A program made the translations under genes and the position numbers. Shown here one piece after another: positions 16,781 through 26,862 of a stretch of DNA of 64,000 bases. Below the pieces are notes generated by a model. The model worked only from the letters and a program-made list of their open reading frames with translations. It was not told the origin of the DNA and did not search any database. The stretch covers positions 186,001 through 250,000 of the forward strand of contig NZ_BAAAEU010000004.1 of NCBI RefSeq assembly GCF_039523175.1. The letters run 5' to 3'. The stretch comes from Dokdonella_A soli. GTDB lineage: Bacteria > Pseudomonadota > Gammaproteobacteria > Xanthomonadales > Rhodanobacteraceae. Each line of letters starts with the position of its first letter. Positions within the stretch are counted from its first letter, which is position 1.

Positions 16781-17152
16781 ATGACGACCAAAATTGACAA
16801 CGCCAAGCTCGACCGCGTCGTCGCAGAGGCGCGCCGTGCCGCCGAGCAGCGTGAGCAGGGTTATCGCGAACGCGCCTTGAAGATGTATCCGTGGGTCTGT
16901 GGGCGCTGCGCGCGCGAGTTCACGCGCGCGAACTTGCAGGAGTTGACGGTCCATCACCGCAACCACGACCACGACTACAACCCGCCCGATGGCAGCAACT
17001 GGGAATTGCTCTGCGTGTACTGCCACGACAACGAGCATTCGCGCTACATCGACAACGTCGGCGGAGTGGAATCGGCCGGTCACACGCCCGCGGCGACAGG
17101 CAATCCGTTCGCCGACCTCAAGGCCCTGTTGAACCGCGGCTCCACGAAGTAG
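16781..17152 (+). CDS. yajD: HNH nuclease-fold protein YajD
   Basis: A 123-residue protein with a zinc-ribbon-like CGRC, the HNH motif in LTVHHRNHDHDYNPPDGSNWELLCVYCHDNEHS, and a second CxxC (CVYC). These form a compact beta-beta-alpha-metal nuclease fold. YajD is widespread in Gammaproteobacteria but its substrate is not established. It starts 22 bases after the ABC-F gene and is followed at 10 bases by rsmC, so the three are probably one transcript. Confidence 0.9.
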   Translation: MTTKIDNAKLDRVVAEARRAAEQREQGYRERALKMYPWVCGRCAREFTRANLQELTVHHRNHDHDYNPPDGSNWELLCVYCHDNEHSRYIDNVGGVESAGHTPAATGNPFADLKALLNRGSTK

Positions 17153-17162
17153 CCCGCGGCGC

Positions 17163-18221
17163 ATGGCTTCGATGGATGGCGACGCGGCACTCGACACCTT
17201 GTTCCTGCCGCTCGCTTCGGGTGCGATCCGCTTGCCGGACGATCGCGGTGCGCTGTTCCTGCGAGCACGAGCCGGTGCGTGGTTGCATGCGTGGCCACGC
17301 GAACGGTTCCAGTGTGAACAGACGTTCAAGCCGTCCGCCGATGCGTTGATGCGAGCGGGCGTGAACCTGGAGCCACCGGGGGACGCGCAGCGGTTTCCGC
17401 TCGTGCTCGCGCTGCCACCGCGCCAGCGCGAGGAAGCGCGCGCATTGCTCGCGCGCGCAGCGCGACATTCGGCGCAGGGCGGCATCGTCGTTGCCAGCCA
17501 GTTGAACAACGAAGGTGCGCGCTCTGGCGAGGCCGATCTGGAACGTCTCGCCGGCTCGATCCAGAGTCTTTCGAAACATCACTGCCGCGTGTTCTGGACG
17601 GCGCCACTTGGTGGCAACGTCGATTGGGCTCTCGTCGACGAATGGAGCGCGCTCGATGCATCGCGGCCGATCGCCGATGGCCGGTTCGTCAGTCGTCCCG
17701 GCCTGTTTGCCTGGGATCGCATCGACATGGCGTCCGCACTGCTTGCCGTGCATCTGCCTGACACGCTGGCGGGTCGCGTCGCCGATCTCGGCGCAGGCTA
17801 TGGCTATCTCGCTGCCGAAGTCGTCCGACGCTGCCCGCGTGTGACCGCAGTCGATCTCTACGAAGCCGAACAACGTGCGCTGGAACCGGCACAGTCCAAT
17901 CTCGCGCGGGTCGTTCGTGACAGCGCGCGCGATGTCGCGCTGGACTTCCTCTGGCATGACGTGACCACGGGCCTGCCGCACCGCTACGACGCGATCGTCA
18001 GCAATCCGCCGTTCCACGAGGGCCGCGCGGACCAGCCCGAGCTTGGCCAGGCGTTCATCGCGACTGCGGCCGATGCGTTGGCACCGGACGGTCAGCTCTG
18101 GCTGGTCGCGAATCGCCATCTGCCGTACGAGGCGCTGCTCGCCGCGCGCTTCGTTGAAGTGCGCCCGGTCGTCGTACAGGATGGCTTCAAGGTGATCGCG
18201 GCGAAGGGCCTGCGCCGATGA
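17163..18221 (+). CDS. rsmC: 16S rRNA (guanine1207-N2)-methyltransferase
   Basis: The product is 352 residues. As in RsmC, a degenerate N-terminal methyltransferase-like domain precedes the active one. The active domain has VADLGAGYGYLAAEVV (SAM motif I), VDLYEAEQRAL and the catalytic NPPFH tetrad region (IVSNPPFHEG) typical of N2-guanine methyltransferases. The family methylates G1207 of 16S rRNA in the 30S subunit. A second in-frame ATG lies three codons in. The stop overlaps the start of the next gene by four bases (ATGA), which indicates translational coupling to a second 16S modification enzyme. Confidence 0.88.
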   Translation: MASMDGDAALDTLFLPLASGAIRLPDDRGALFLRARAGAWLHAWPRERFQCEQTFKPSADALMRAGVNLEPPGDAQRFPLVLALPPRQREEARALLARAARHSAQGGIVVASQLNNEGARSGEADLERLAGSIQSLSKHHCRVFWTAPLGGNVDWALVDEWSALDASRPIADGRFVSRPGLFAWDRIDMASALLAVHLPDTLAGRVADLGAGYGYLAAEVVRRCPRVTAVDLYEAEQRALEPAQSNLARVVRDSARDVALDFLWHDVTTGLPHRYDAIVSNPPFHEGRADQPELGQAFIATAADALAPDGQLWLVANRHLPYEALLAARFVEVRPVVVQDGFKVIAAKGLRR

Positions 18222-18928
18222 AACTGGTGAAACTGATCGCGAACCTCGGCTACGGCAGCCGCAGGGAAGTCACCGCGATGTTCCGCGAAGGCCGCATCAC
18301 CGACGTCGATGGCGAGGTGCTGTACGCCGACGACAAGGTCGAGCACGCACGTATCCGCATCGATGGCGAACCGCTCGATCCGGCACCGGGCCTCGTGTTG
18401 ATGATGCACAAGCCCGTCGGCTACACGTGTTCGACGCGCGATGCGGGCCGCATCGTCTACGACCTGCTGCCGCCGCGCTGGCGTTCGCGCGATCCGGCGC
18501 TATCGACGGTCGGCCGGCTCGATCGCGACACCTCGGGCCTGCTGCTGTTCACCGATGACGGCGCACTGCTGCACCGGATCATCTCGCCGCGCGCGCAGGT
18601 CGTGAAGATCTACGAGGCGACGCTGGCCGAGGATCTGCGCGGCGACGAGGGGACACTCTTCGCGAGCGGTACGTTGATGCTCGAGTCGGAAACGACCCCC
18701 CTCGCGCCCGCTCACCTCGATGCGCTCGGCCCGCGCCACGCACGATTGTCGATCGGCGAAGGCCGTTACCACCAGGTGCGCCGCATGTTCGCCGCGGTCG
18801 GCAACCATGTGGAGAAACTTCATCGGATCTCGGTCGGCGCTTTGGCGCTTGGCGACCTGCCGCCGGGTGAGTGGCGCGCATTGGGCGCCGACGAGATCGC
18901 GTTGATCCTGTCGAAGTCAGCCGGGTAG
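18218..18928 (+). CDS. rsuA: RsuA-family rRNA pseudouridine synthase
   Basis: A 236-residue protein with an N-terminal S4 RNA-binding domain (MKLVKLIANLGYGSRREV...FREGRITD) and a catalytic domain. The catalytic Asp is in GRLDRDTSGLLLFT. Further signatures are MHKPVGYTCSTRD and the late GRYHQVRRMFAAVGNHVEKLHR. Length and the GEYHQVRRM-type motif fit RsuA (16S Psi516) better than RluB/E/F, and coupling to rsmC supports a 16S target. The gene's last 12 bases overlap the convergent flippase-like gene. Confidence 0.87.
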   Translation: MKLVKLIANLGYGSRREVTAMFREGRITDVDGEVLYADDKVEHARIRIDGEPLDPAPGLVLMMHKPVGYTCSTRDAGRIVYDLLPPRWRSRDPALSTVGRLDRDTSGLLLFTDDGALLHRIISPRAQVVKIYEATLAEDLRGDEGTLFASGTLMLESETTPLAPAHLDALGPRHARLSIGEGRYHQVRRMFAAVGNHVEKLHRISVGALALGDLPPGEWRALGADEIALILSKSAG

Positions 18929-20017
18929 CGCTCCCTCGCGCGCGCATTCCTCGACAGGCATCGCGAGGACCGGAGTGGCTACCGTCGCCTGCGGATCGCG
19001 TCGGCGCGCGAGCAAGGCGATCGCGATGGCTCCAGCGATCAGGCCGACGTAAAGCGTCGCCAGCCGCCACAACAGCAACGCCGTCGCCAGATCACTCGCC
19101 GGAACCCTGGAAACGAGCGCTGCGCTCAATCCCAGCTCCGCACCACCGCCGCCTGCCGGCACGCCGGTCCATTGCGCCGCGTGAGTGACGAGCGCCTGCA
19201 GCGACAGGGTGAGCGCAAAGGAAACGTGGTGGCCGAGCAACGCCAGCGCCAGCCAGAGGACCCCGTAGCGGGTCAGCCATTGCAGCGCCGTCAAGGCGAA
19301 CACACAGCCGAGGAACAGCGGACCACCTGCGGCGAGCACACGGAATTGCACACGCAGGTTTGCGCAGAATTCGTGCGCTGCCTGCTCATGTCGTCGCAGG
19401 GCAGGCCAGCGCGTGCTGACGGCATTCGTCAGAGACAGCCATGTCCTGTGCCATTTGCGCCGCACGAGCAGCGCGGCGAGCACGAGTGTCAGCGCCAGCC
19501 CCGCCGTGGCGGATGCAAGGATGCTCCAGGTTTCCGGCACGTTGGATCCGTACAGGACCATCCCGGCAAGCGGCAGCGCCAGCGCGAAGAACATCAGGTC
19601 CAGTCCCTGGTCCGCCGCGGTGAGCGTCGTGGCGCCGCTGGCCGAAGCGCCGGCGCGGCGCAGGTAGTACACGCCGGCCGCGTAGCCGCCGACGCCGCCC
19701 GGCGTCGCCATGAACGCGAAATCCATTGCCAGTGAAATCCCGAGCGCCTGCGGGAAGCCGGCCGGCACATCCAGCCGGTGCAGCAGCATGTGCAGCTTGA
19801 CGGCCCTGAACAGCCAGCTCGCCGCGATGACAGCGAACAGCGCGATGTACCCCGACGTGGGGAAGCGCAGCATCGTGGACAGTATGTCCCTGCCGCCGAG
19901 CAGGACCGGCACGGCCAGCGTCGCGCCGAGCGCAGCTGCGACCAGTACGCCGCCGACGTGGCGCATGCGGAACGCGCGCCGGCCAGGGCCTTTGTCAAGA
20001 TCGAAATAGGCGTTCAC
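18917..20017 (-). CDS. Lysylphosphatidylglycerol synthase TM-domain (flippase-like) membrane protein
   Basis: The GTG start overlaps the stop of the upstream gene (GTGA), so translation is probably coupled. The 366-residue product has about eight hydrophobic segments and matches the UPF0104/AglD-type domain: YIALFAVIAASWLFRAVKLHMLL, FAFMATPGGVGGYAAGVYYLRR, and AQWTGVPAGGGGAELGLSAAL. The paired GG(V/A)G-rich loops are the best-known landmarks of this family. In MprF the domain flips aminoacylated phospholipid; here no aminoacyl-transferase domain is present, so the cargo is unknown. It forms a two-gene operon with the fatty acid hydroxylase. Confidence 0.82.
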   Translation of the reverse strand: MNAYFDLDKGPGRRAFRMRHVGGVLVAAALGATLAVPVLLGGRDILSTMLRFPTSGYIALFAVIAASWLFRAVKLHMLLHRLDVPAGFPQALGISLAMDFAFMATPGGVGGYAAGVYYLRRAGASASGATTLTAADQGLDLMFFALALPLAGMVLYGSNVPETWSILASATAGLALTLVLAALLVRRKWHRTWLSLTNAVSTRWPALRRHEQAAHEFCANLRVQFRVLAAGGPLFLGCVFALTALQWLTRYGVLWLALALLGHHVSFALTLSLQALVTHAAQWTGVPAGGGGAELGLSAALVSRVPASDLATALLLWRLATLYVGLIAGAIAIALLARRRDPQATVATPVLAMPVEECAREGALPG

Positions 20018-20682
20018 GACGCACGCAGCTTTTGTTTCGAGACGTAGCGTGTGCCCAGCAGGATGTCCCACAGCGGCGTGGTGACTCCGAAGTTCGCCTC
20101 GGGATGACAATGATGAATGTGATGGGCGGCAGCCCAGCGCCGGGCCAGGGGGTGCTGAAACCGTCGGATGTGGATGACGAGGTGGCTCAGCCCGTAGGTC
20201 GCATAACCGGCCGCCAGGGCGCCGGCGAGCAGCAGGGCAAACGTCGTGGACACGGCCACCGCCAGCAGGCCAGCCAGTCCGAGGATCAGCAGGGGCGACA
20301 CGAAGAAGGGCAGGGAGTCGTATCCCAGCGGTTGCTCATGGTGCTTGCGATGGCCTTCTTCCGTCACTCGCACCGGTCCGTGGAACAGCCAGCGGTGGAA
20401 GCAGTATTCGACGAAGCTGAAGAGCAGCATGCCGGACAGCAGGGTCACAAGCGCCGCGAGGGGATGGACGTCATGGCGCCGCAAGCCCGCGCAGAGCAGC
20501 ACGATACTGATCGTGAAATCCGCCATCAGTCCGGCCCGGCTGTTCGCTGGCGTCGTCGACATCCGCGCGATGGACTGCGCGATCCGGCAGAATGGACGCA
20601 GGATCGCCGCTCCGCGTGTGGGCGGGCTTGCAGCGGGTGCGGCCGGGGAAGTCGCCTTCACGACCTGCGTTTTCATGCTCAT
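20014..20682 (-). CDS. Fatty acid hydroxylase / sterol desaturase superfamily membrane protein
   Basis: The 222-residue product contains the di-iron histidine clusters of this superfamily: FHRWLFH, GHRKHHE, LSHLVIH and AHHIHHCHPEANFG, set around hydrophobic segments LLSGMLLFSFVEY and LLILGLAGLLAVAV. The family inserts oxygen into lipid acyl chains or carotenoids (beta-carotene hydroxylase-like). The first 60 residues are a Pro/Ala-rich cytoplasmic leader. An alternative ATG is two codons in. The coupled downstream gene codes for a flippase-like protein, which suggests a role in modifying and moving a lipid. Confidence 0.85.
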   Translation of the reverse strand: MSMKTQVVKATSPAAPAASPPTRGAAILRPFCRIAQSIARMSTTPANSRAGLMADFTISIVLLCAGLRRHDVHPLAALVTLLSGMLLFSFVEYCFHRWLFHGPVRVTEEGHRKHHEQPLGYDSLPFFVSPLLILGLAGLLAVAVSTTFALLLAGALAAGYATYGLSHLVIHIRRFQHPLARRWAAAHHIHHCHPEANFGVTTPLWDILLGTRYVSKQKLRAS

Positions 20683-20718
20683 GCGTCGAAATCGTCGTCC
20701 TGGCAGAGCCGCGCCCGA

Positions 20719-21201
20719 TCAGTCGCGGAAATTGTCGAACTGCAGCGGCACCTCGAGCTCGCTCTTGCGCAACAGCGCGATCGCGGTCTGCAGGTCGTCG
20801 CGCTTCTTGCCGGTGATGCGCAGCTTGTCGCCATTGATCTGAGCCTCGACCTTGAGCTTGGCCGCCTTGATCTGCGCAATGATCTTCTTCGCGATCGGCT
20901 GTTCGATGCCCTGCTTGACCGTGATCTTCTGCTTCGCGGTCGCGAGGTTGATCTCCGGTTCGGCGACGTCGAGGCAGCGCACGTCGATGCTGCGCGCGGT
21001 CAGGCGCGCGCGCAGGATGTCCTGCATCTGCTTCAGCTGGAAATCGCTCGGTGCGGAGGCGGTGATCACGAAGCCGTCGAGTTCGAAACTGGCGTCGCTG
21101 CCCTTGAAGTCGAAACGGTTCGACAGCTCGCGGTCGGCCTGGTCGACCGCGTTGGTGAGCTCGTGCTTGTCGACCTCGGAGATCACGTCGAAGGAAGGCA
21201 T
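20719..21201 (-). CDS. yajQ: YajQ family cyclic-di-GMP-binding protein
   Basis: The 160-residue length and sequence are those of YajQ. Key blocks are MPSFDVISEVD, ELSNRFDFKGSDAS, the central LTARSIDVRCLDV, and the late KKRDDLQTAIALLRK. In Xanthomonas the homologue XC_3703 binds cyclic-di-GMP and acts with a LysR-type factor in virulence gene control. It lies 36 bases beyond the hydroxylase gene start, on the same strand. In this window a cyclic-di-GMP turnover protein is also present, 28 kb away. Confidence 0.93.
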   Translation of the reverse strand: MPSFDVISEVDKHELTNAVDQADRELSNRFDFKGSDASFELDGFVITASAPSDFQLKQMQDILRARLTARSIDVRCLDVAEPEINLATAKQKITVKQGIEQPIAKKIIAQIKAAKLKVEAQINGDKLRITGKKRDDLQTAIALLRKSELEVPLQFDNFRD

Positions 21202-21332
21202 GGGATTGGGTCCGCGTTGGCGACAGCCGACATTCTAGCCACAGTATGTGCGACGCCGCGAGCCGTCAGGCGGCGGACTCGGGGGCGAGTGGTGATTTTC
21301 GGATGCGATCGTGTAGAGTAAATCGTCCACTC

Positions 21333-21346
21333 GTGTACACGTACAC
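21333..21346. promoter_or_regulatory. Dyad GTGTAC-AC-GTACAC upstream of the FAD monooxygenase gene
   Basis: A perfect 6-base inverted repeat with a 2-base spacer lies 16 bases before the start codon, overlapping the expected ribosome-binding region. Its symmetry and position suggest a repressor operator, for example of a TetR or MarR type, but no regulator gene is adjacent. It may equally be a chance repeat. Confidence 0.4.
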
Positions 21347-21361
21347 CGCGGAGAGCGGTCC

Positions 21362-22609
21362 TTGGAAAATGCAGAGCAGGAACTGACGGTTCGTTGCTGT
21401 ATCGTCGGCGGCGGCCCGGCCGGCATGATGCTCGGTCTGCAGCTCGCGCGCGGTGGGGTGCAGGTCCTGGTCCTGGAGAAACACACCGATTTCCTGCGCG
21501 ATTTCCGCGGTGACACGGTTCATCCCTCGACGTTGCAGATCATCGACGATCTCGGTCTGACCACACGCTTCAATGCACTGCCGCTGCAACGCGAGAGCAC
21601 GCTCGCCATACAGTTTGCGGATGGCATGCTCGCGTTCGGCGATTTCAGCGGGCTGCGGCCGTTTCCGTATATCGCGCTCGTCCCACAATGGGATTTCCTG
21701 GACCTGCTCGCCGACGAGGCGCGTCGCTGCGCGAATTTCGAGCTGCACATGCTGACCGAGGCAACCGGGTTGATCCACGACGGGAATGACGCGGCAGGCC
21801 GCGTGGTCGGCGTGCGTGCACGCACGTCGAGCGGCGCGACGCTGACCATCCATGCGGATCTCGTCGTGGCCGCGGACGGCCGCGATTCGGTGCTGCGCAA
21901 GGCTTCCGGTTTGCCTTCGCGTGATCTGGGCGCGCCGATGGACGTACTGTGGTTCCGGTTGCCACGCGAGCCCGGAGATCCGGGCTACACGCATGGCGTG
22001 GCCGGACGAGGTCAGTTCATCGCGATGATCCAGCGCGGTGACTACTGGCAGGCTGGCCTGGTGGTCGCGAAGGGGCGTGCCGAGGCGCTGGCCGCCGCGC
22101 CGATCGCTGAATTCCGAGCACTGCTGGCGCGGACCGATCCAATCCTCGCGAAGCGAGTCGGCTCGCTGGAATGGAGCGATGTGCACAAGCTGACCGTGCG
22201 CGTCGAACGCCTGCTGCGCTGGCATCGTCCGGGGTTGCTCCTGATCGGCGACGCTGCGCATGCGATGTCGCCGATCGGCGGCGTCGGCATCAATCTCGCC
22301 GTCCAGGATGCAGTCGCGACCGCCAATCTGCTGGGTCCGGCACTGCGCGGCGACGCGCCGATCGAGGACGTGCAGCTCGCTGCCGTGCAGCAACGCCGTG
22401 AATGGCCGACGCGCGTGATCCAGTTCATTCAGACGCAAATGCAGCGACGCTTGATCGCGCCGGCTCTGGAGGCGCGGGGCGGTCCTCCGAATGCACCTGC
22501 CATCCTGCGTGCTCTCTCGCGCTTGCACGTATTCCGCGCGATTCCGACCCGAGTGTTCGGCCTCGGGTTTCGCCGTGAACGCGCGCAATTCGGCGTGCGT
22601 TCCGAATGA
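21362..22609 (+). CDS. FAD-dependent monooxygenase (PHBH/UbiH-like)
   Basis: A 415-residue flavoprotein of the p-hydroxybenzoate hydroxylase type. It has the dinucleotide motif VGGGPAGMMLGLQLARGG, followed by VLEKH, the DG motif VVAADGRDSVLRKASG, and the FAD GD motif LLIGDAAHAMSPIGGVGINLAVQDA. The substrate is not evident; the absence of ubiquinone-pathway neighbours argues against UbiH itself. The best start is TTG, with GGAGAG upstream; no ATG or GTG suits the conserved N terminus. The dyad described above lies just upstream. Confidence 0.85.
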   Translation: MENAEQELTVRCCIVGGGPAGMMLGLQLARGGVQVLVLEKHTDFLRDFRGDTVHPSTLQIIDDLGLTTRFNALPLQRESTLAIQFADGMLAFGDFSGLRPFPYIALVPQWDFLDLLADEARRCANFELHMLTEATGLIHDGNDAAGRVVGVRARTSSGATLTIHADLVVAADGRDSVLRKASGLPSRDLGAPMDVLWFRLPREPGDPGYTHGVAGRGQFIAMIQRGDYWQAGLVVAKGRAEALAAAPIAEFRALLARTDPILAKRVGSLEWSDVHKLTVRVERLLRWHRPGLLLIGDAAHAMSPIGGVGINLAVQDAVATANLLGPALRGDAPIEDVQLAAVQQRREWPTRVIQFIQTQMQRRLIAPALEARGGPPNAPAILRALSRLHVFRAIPTRVFGLGFRRERAQFGVRSE

Positions 22610-22691
22610 AGCACGCGGTCGCCATGGATATCCCTTGCGCCATAGCGGATGTGTTCATCAGCGTCCGGGCCGTTTCGGGGAGAATCGCGGA

Positions 22692-23480
22692 ATGAAAGGA
22701 CGCATAGCTTGTCGGTTCGGGGTGGCTTGTCTGGTCCTGATCTGCACAATGGCATCGGCGGTGGCGCAACCGCTGAGTCGCCGCGTGCACTTCGACGCTG
22801 CCGACTTCCGTGTCGTCGAAGTCGATCTCGCGCATGACCGGCTCGAGCTGCATTGGCGTGATGCGCAAGGGCAACCATTGGCGAGCATCGACGGGTTGCG
22901 CCACTGGGGGGACGGGCAGGGCCGCGAGCTGCTGTTCGCGACGAACGCGGGCATCTATGATCGGCAGTTCCGGCCGCTCGGCCTGTATGTTGAAGAGGGC
23001 GTTGCGCTACGCCCTCTGAACACCGCACGCGGCAGCGCAGGTGCCGGCAACTTCTCGATCCAGCCGAACGGGGTGTTCTACGTGGACGCGCGGAACCACG
23101 CGGGTGTCGTCGCGACGTCGGACTGGCGCGAACGCAGGATCGAGGCGCGGTTGGCGACGCAGTCGGGGCCGATGCTGGTCGTCGATGGCGCGATCAATCC
23201 CGCCTTCGACGAGCAATCCGACAGTCTGAAATGGCGCAGCGGAGTCTGCGCAAGAGCGCCGCAGCAAGTCGTGTTCGCGGTCAGCGAGGCGCCGGTGACG
23301 TTCCATGCGTTCGCGCGCCTGTTCCGCGACGAACTCGGCTGCCGCGACGCGCTGTATCTCGACGGCACGCTGTCGCGGATCTACACGAAAGCCGATGGCT
23401 ACACCGGCGCGGCGGCCGTGATGGTCAAGCCGTACGCGGGGATGTTCGCGGTGTTCGTCGACAGACGCGCAACGGAGTAG
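22692..23480 (+). CDS. Exported phosphodiester glycosidase (NAGPA/DUF2233) family protein
   Basis: The 262-residue product begins with a signal peptide (VACLVLICTMASAVA before QPL). The body matches the NAGPA/DUF2233 fold: LLFATNAGIYDRQFRPLGLYVEEG, NFSIQPNGVFYVD, ATQSGPMLVVDGAINPAF, RSGVCARAPQQVVFAV and CRDALYLDGTLSRIY. The conserved Gly-Asn-Asp residues mirror the phosphodiester glycosidase YngK/NAGPA active site. In bacteria the enzymes act on extracellular phospho-glycans, but the natural substrate here is unknown. It begins 82 bases after the monooxygenase. Confidence 0.85.
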   Translation: MKGRIACRFGVACLVLICTMASAVAQPLSRRVHFDAADFRVVEVDLAHDRLELHWRDAQGQPLASIDGLRHWGDGQGRELLFATNAGIYDRQFRPLGLYVEEGVALRPLNTARGSAGAGNFSIQPNGVFYVDARNHAGVVATSDWRERRIEARLATQSGPMLVVDGAINPAFDEQSDSLKWRSGVCARAPQQVVFAVSEAPVTFHAFARLFRDELGCRDALYLDGTLSRIYTKADGYTGAAAVMVKPYAGMFAVFVDRRATE

Positions 23481-23528
23481 CCACTGCCGCTGCGGAGCGA
23501 TGCGCCCCGCGCGACATCTGAGACGCGG

Positions 23529-23636
23529 TCAATGCCCTTTCGCGGCCTTCTTCGCGTTCTTCTCCGCTTTCTTCTCCTTCATCGTCTTTGCCGGCTTCTT
23601 CTTGTCGCTCTTTTTCTGGTCCATGCCCTTGCTCAT
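23529..23636 (-). CDS. 35-residue lysine-rich small protein
   Basis: A short open frame encodes MSKGMDQKKSDKKKPAKT followed by further Lys/Glu/Ala residues; about 14 of 35 residues are Lys. The ATG is preceded by GAGGAGG at about six bases, an unusually strong ribosome site, and the codons are typical of the host. Very similar tiny basic proteins occur widely in Xanthomonadales and Burkholderiales, to my knowledge without an assigned role. The charge suggests binding to nucleic acid or a stress role, but this is a guess. Downstream of it, in the same direction, is only the convergent end of the glycosidase. Confidence 0.7.
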   Translation of the reverse strand: MSKGMDQKKSDKKKPAKTMKEKKAEKNAKKAAKGH

Positions 23637-23786
23637 CGCGGCCTCCTCGGCTCTCGTGGACGGAACGGATATTGGGTGCGGTGTATCGCACAGGGCAAAT
23701 CCTAGCCACTTTTGTGAAAGCGTCAATGTGTCGCGGTAACGGCGCGCCTGGCGCGATCGGTCGTGCCGCCGATGCGCGGTGCTGCT

Positions 23787-24371
23787 TCAGGGCTGGTCAA
23801 CCCACATCGCTTGCCAGCCTGCGGCACCGAGTTTGCGCAAGGTCTCGATGTTGCGGCGATAGATCGCGTCGGTGTCGGCCATCGAGGCGACGGCCTGGTC
23901 GATGCTCGATTCGCGGAGCAAGTGCAGGATCGGGAACGGCGAGCGGTTCGTGCAGTTCTCGACCGCATCGGCCGCCACGTCTGCGAAGCGATAGTCGGGG
24001 TGGAAACTCGCGATCTGAAGTTCACCCTCGAGTCCGATGTGGCGCAGCACGGCGTCTGCGACATCGAGGAAATCGTTGAAATCCGCGAAGTCGCCGAGCA
24101 CGAACGGATGGATCAGCAGGGTGGTTTCGCAGGCCTGCGGATCCGTGTCCTGCAAGCGCTGCAGTTCGTCGCGAAGATCATCGGCGAGGCGGGTCGTGTC
24201 GCGCGCATGGCTGACATGCAGGCGCAGACGTTGCTGCACGAACGGCGCACGTGCGAAAGGGCACAGGTTGAGACCGATCACCGCGCGTTCGATCCAGCGC
24301 TGCGTCGCGGCGATCACTGCGGCGTCGGTGAGAAGCTGTTCCGCTGGAAGGCTCGGCGAAGAACCGCTCAT
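23787..24371 (-). CDS. DUF1415 family protein
   Basis: The 194-residue product matches DUF1415, known from Proteobacteria, with IGLNLCPFARAPF near residue 34, TTLLIHPFVLGDF in the middle, IASFHPDYRFA and SPFPILHLLRESS. No enzymatic role is established for the family; conserved Cys and His residues might bind a metal. It begins three bases after the dbpA stop, so the two are co-transcribed. Confidence 0.88.
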   Translation of the reverse strand: MSGSSPSLPAEQLLTDAAVIAATQRWIERAVIGLNLCPFARAPFVQQRLRLHVSHARDTTRLADDLRDELQRLQDTDPQACETTLLIHPFVLGDFADFNDFLDVADAVLRHIGLEGELQIASFHPDYRFADVAADAVENCTNRSPFPILHLLRESSIDQAVASMADTDAIYRRNIETLRKLGAAGWQAMWVDQP

Positions 24372-24374
24372 CGC

Positions 24375-25748
<1,374 letters not shown>

Positions 25749-25866
25749 GCGACATGATCGCAGTTCCCGGACGGTGGCGCATGTAATCGCATACGCCGGC
25801 CTCGCAACCTGGCCCGCTCGCGGTTAGGCTGCGCCGCTGGTCCCTGCCACGAGCGAACCGTTCCGT

Positions 25867-26769
25867 ATGCGAATGCCATTGTCGCTCTGGCTACGTGTTC
25901 CGCTTGCCACGGTGCTGATCAGTGCGAGCACGCTGGCGCATGTTGTGCCACTGTTCGCGGTCACGCTGGTCAAGGCCCTGCTGCCGCTGCGCTTGGTGCG
26001 GCGGATCTGCAATCCGATGCTGGCAGGGATCGCCGAGAGCTGGATCGGCTTCAACAGCCGGCTGATCGGTGTTTTCACGCGGACTCGTTTCATGATCGAG
26101 GGCGATCACGACTTGCACAGTGATGGGCACTATCTGGTGATCGCCAATCACCAAGGTTGGGTCGATATCCCGGTGTTGCAGAAGGTGTTCAACCGGCGCA
26201 TTCCGCTGTTGCGCTTTTTCCTCAAGAGCCAGTTGTTCTGGGTGCCGCTGATGGGGTTGGCGTGGTGGGCGCTCGATTTCCCTTTCATGAAACGTCATTC
26301 GCGCGAAGCCGTCGCGCGACGGCCAGAGTTGGCTGGCCGCGATATCGAGGCAACACGGCGGGCTTGCGCGCGCTTTCGGGAAATCCCGGTGTCGGTGATG
26401 AATTTCGTCGAAGGCACGCGCTTCACAGAAGCCAAGCACGCAGGGCAGGAGTCTCCGTATCGCTTCCTGCTGCGGCCGAAGGCGGGTGGCATCGCGTTCG
26501 TGCTGGATGCGATGGGTGAGGGGCTGCAGGCCATCTTGGACGTGACCGTGGTCTATCCGAACGGTCGACCGAGCTTCGCGGATCTGTTTGCGGACCGCGT
26601 CGGCGAGGTTTCGGTGAATGTGCGCGAGCGACCGATCCCCGCCGAGTTCATCGGCGCCGACTACCAGAACGATGCCGCGTTCCGCGAGCGCTTCCAGATC
26701 TGGATGAACGCGATCTGGGCCGAGAAGGACGCCCTGATCGCGCGGTTGCACGGCGTCGAAGTCGGCTGA
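25867..26769 (+). CDS. 1-acylglycerol-3-phosphate O-acyltransferase family (YihG-like)
   Basis: The 300-residue protein has the acyltransferase HX4D motif in VIANHQGWVDIPVL, the PlsC second block PFMKRHSREAV, and the third block MNFVEGTRFT. Two hydrophobic segments at the N terminus (LWLRVPLATVLISASTLA) anchor it to the inner membrane. Length and spacing fit the YihG subgroup, which modifies phospholipid acyl composition. It is divergent from dbpA with 118 bases between starts and is followed on the same strand by the RIO kinase. Confidence 0.88.
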   Translation: MRMPLSLWLRVPLATVLISASTLAHVVPLFAVTLVKALLPLRLVRRICNPMLAGIAESWIGFNSRLIGVFTRTRFMIEGDHDLHSDGHYLVIANHQGWVDIPVLQKVFNRRIPLLRFFLKSQLFWVPLMGLAWWALDFPFMKRHSREAVARRPELAGRDIEATRRACARFREIPVSVMNFVEGTRFTEAKHAGQESPYRFLLRPKAGGIAFVLDAMGEGLQAILDVTVVYPNGRPSFADLFADRVGEVSVNVRERPIPAEFIGADYQNDAAFRERFQIWMNAIWAEKDALIARLHGVEVG

Positions 26770-26862
26770 ATCGGCGGTTTGGGCGCTCCACAGGGTAAAC
26801 TGGCCGGCTGCGTCTGCGCCGCCCCGTGGCGCTTGACCTTCGCTCCACTGCCCAAGAGTTCC

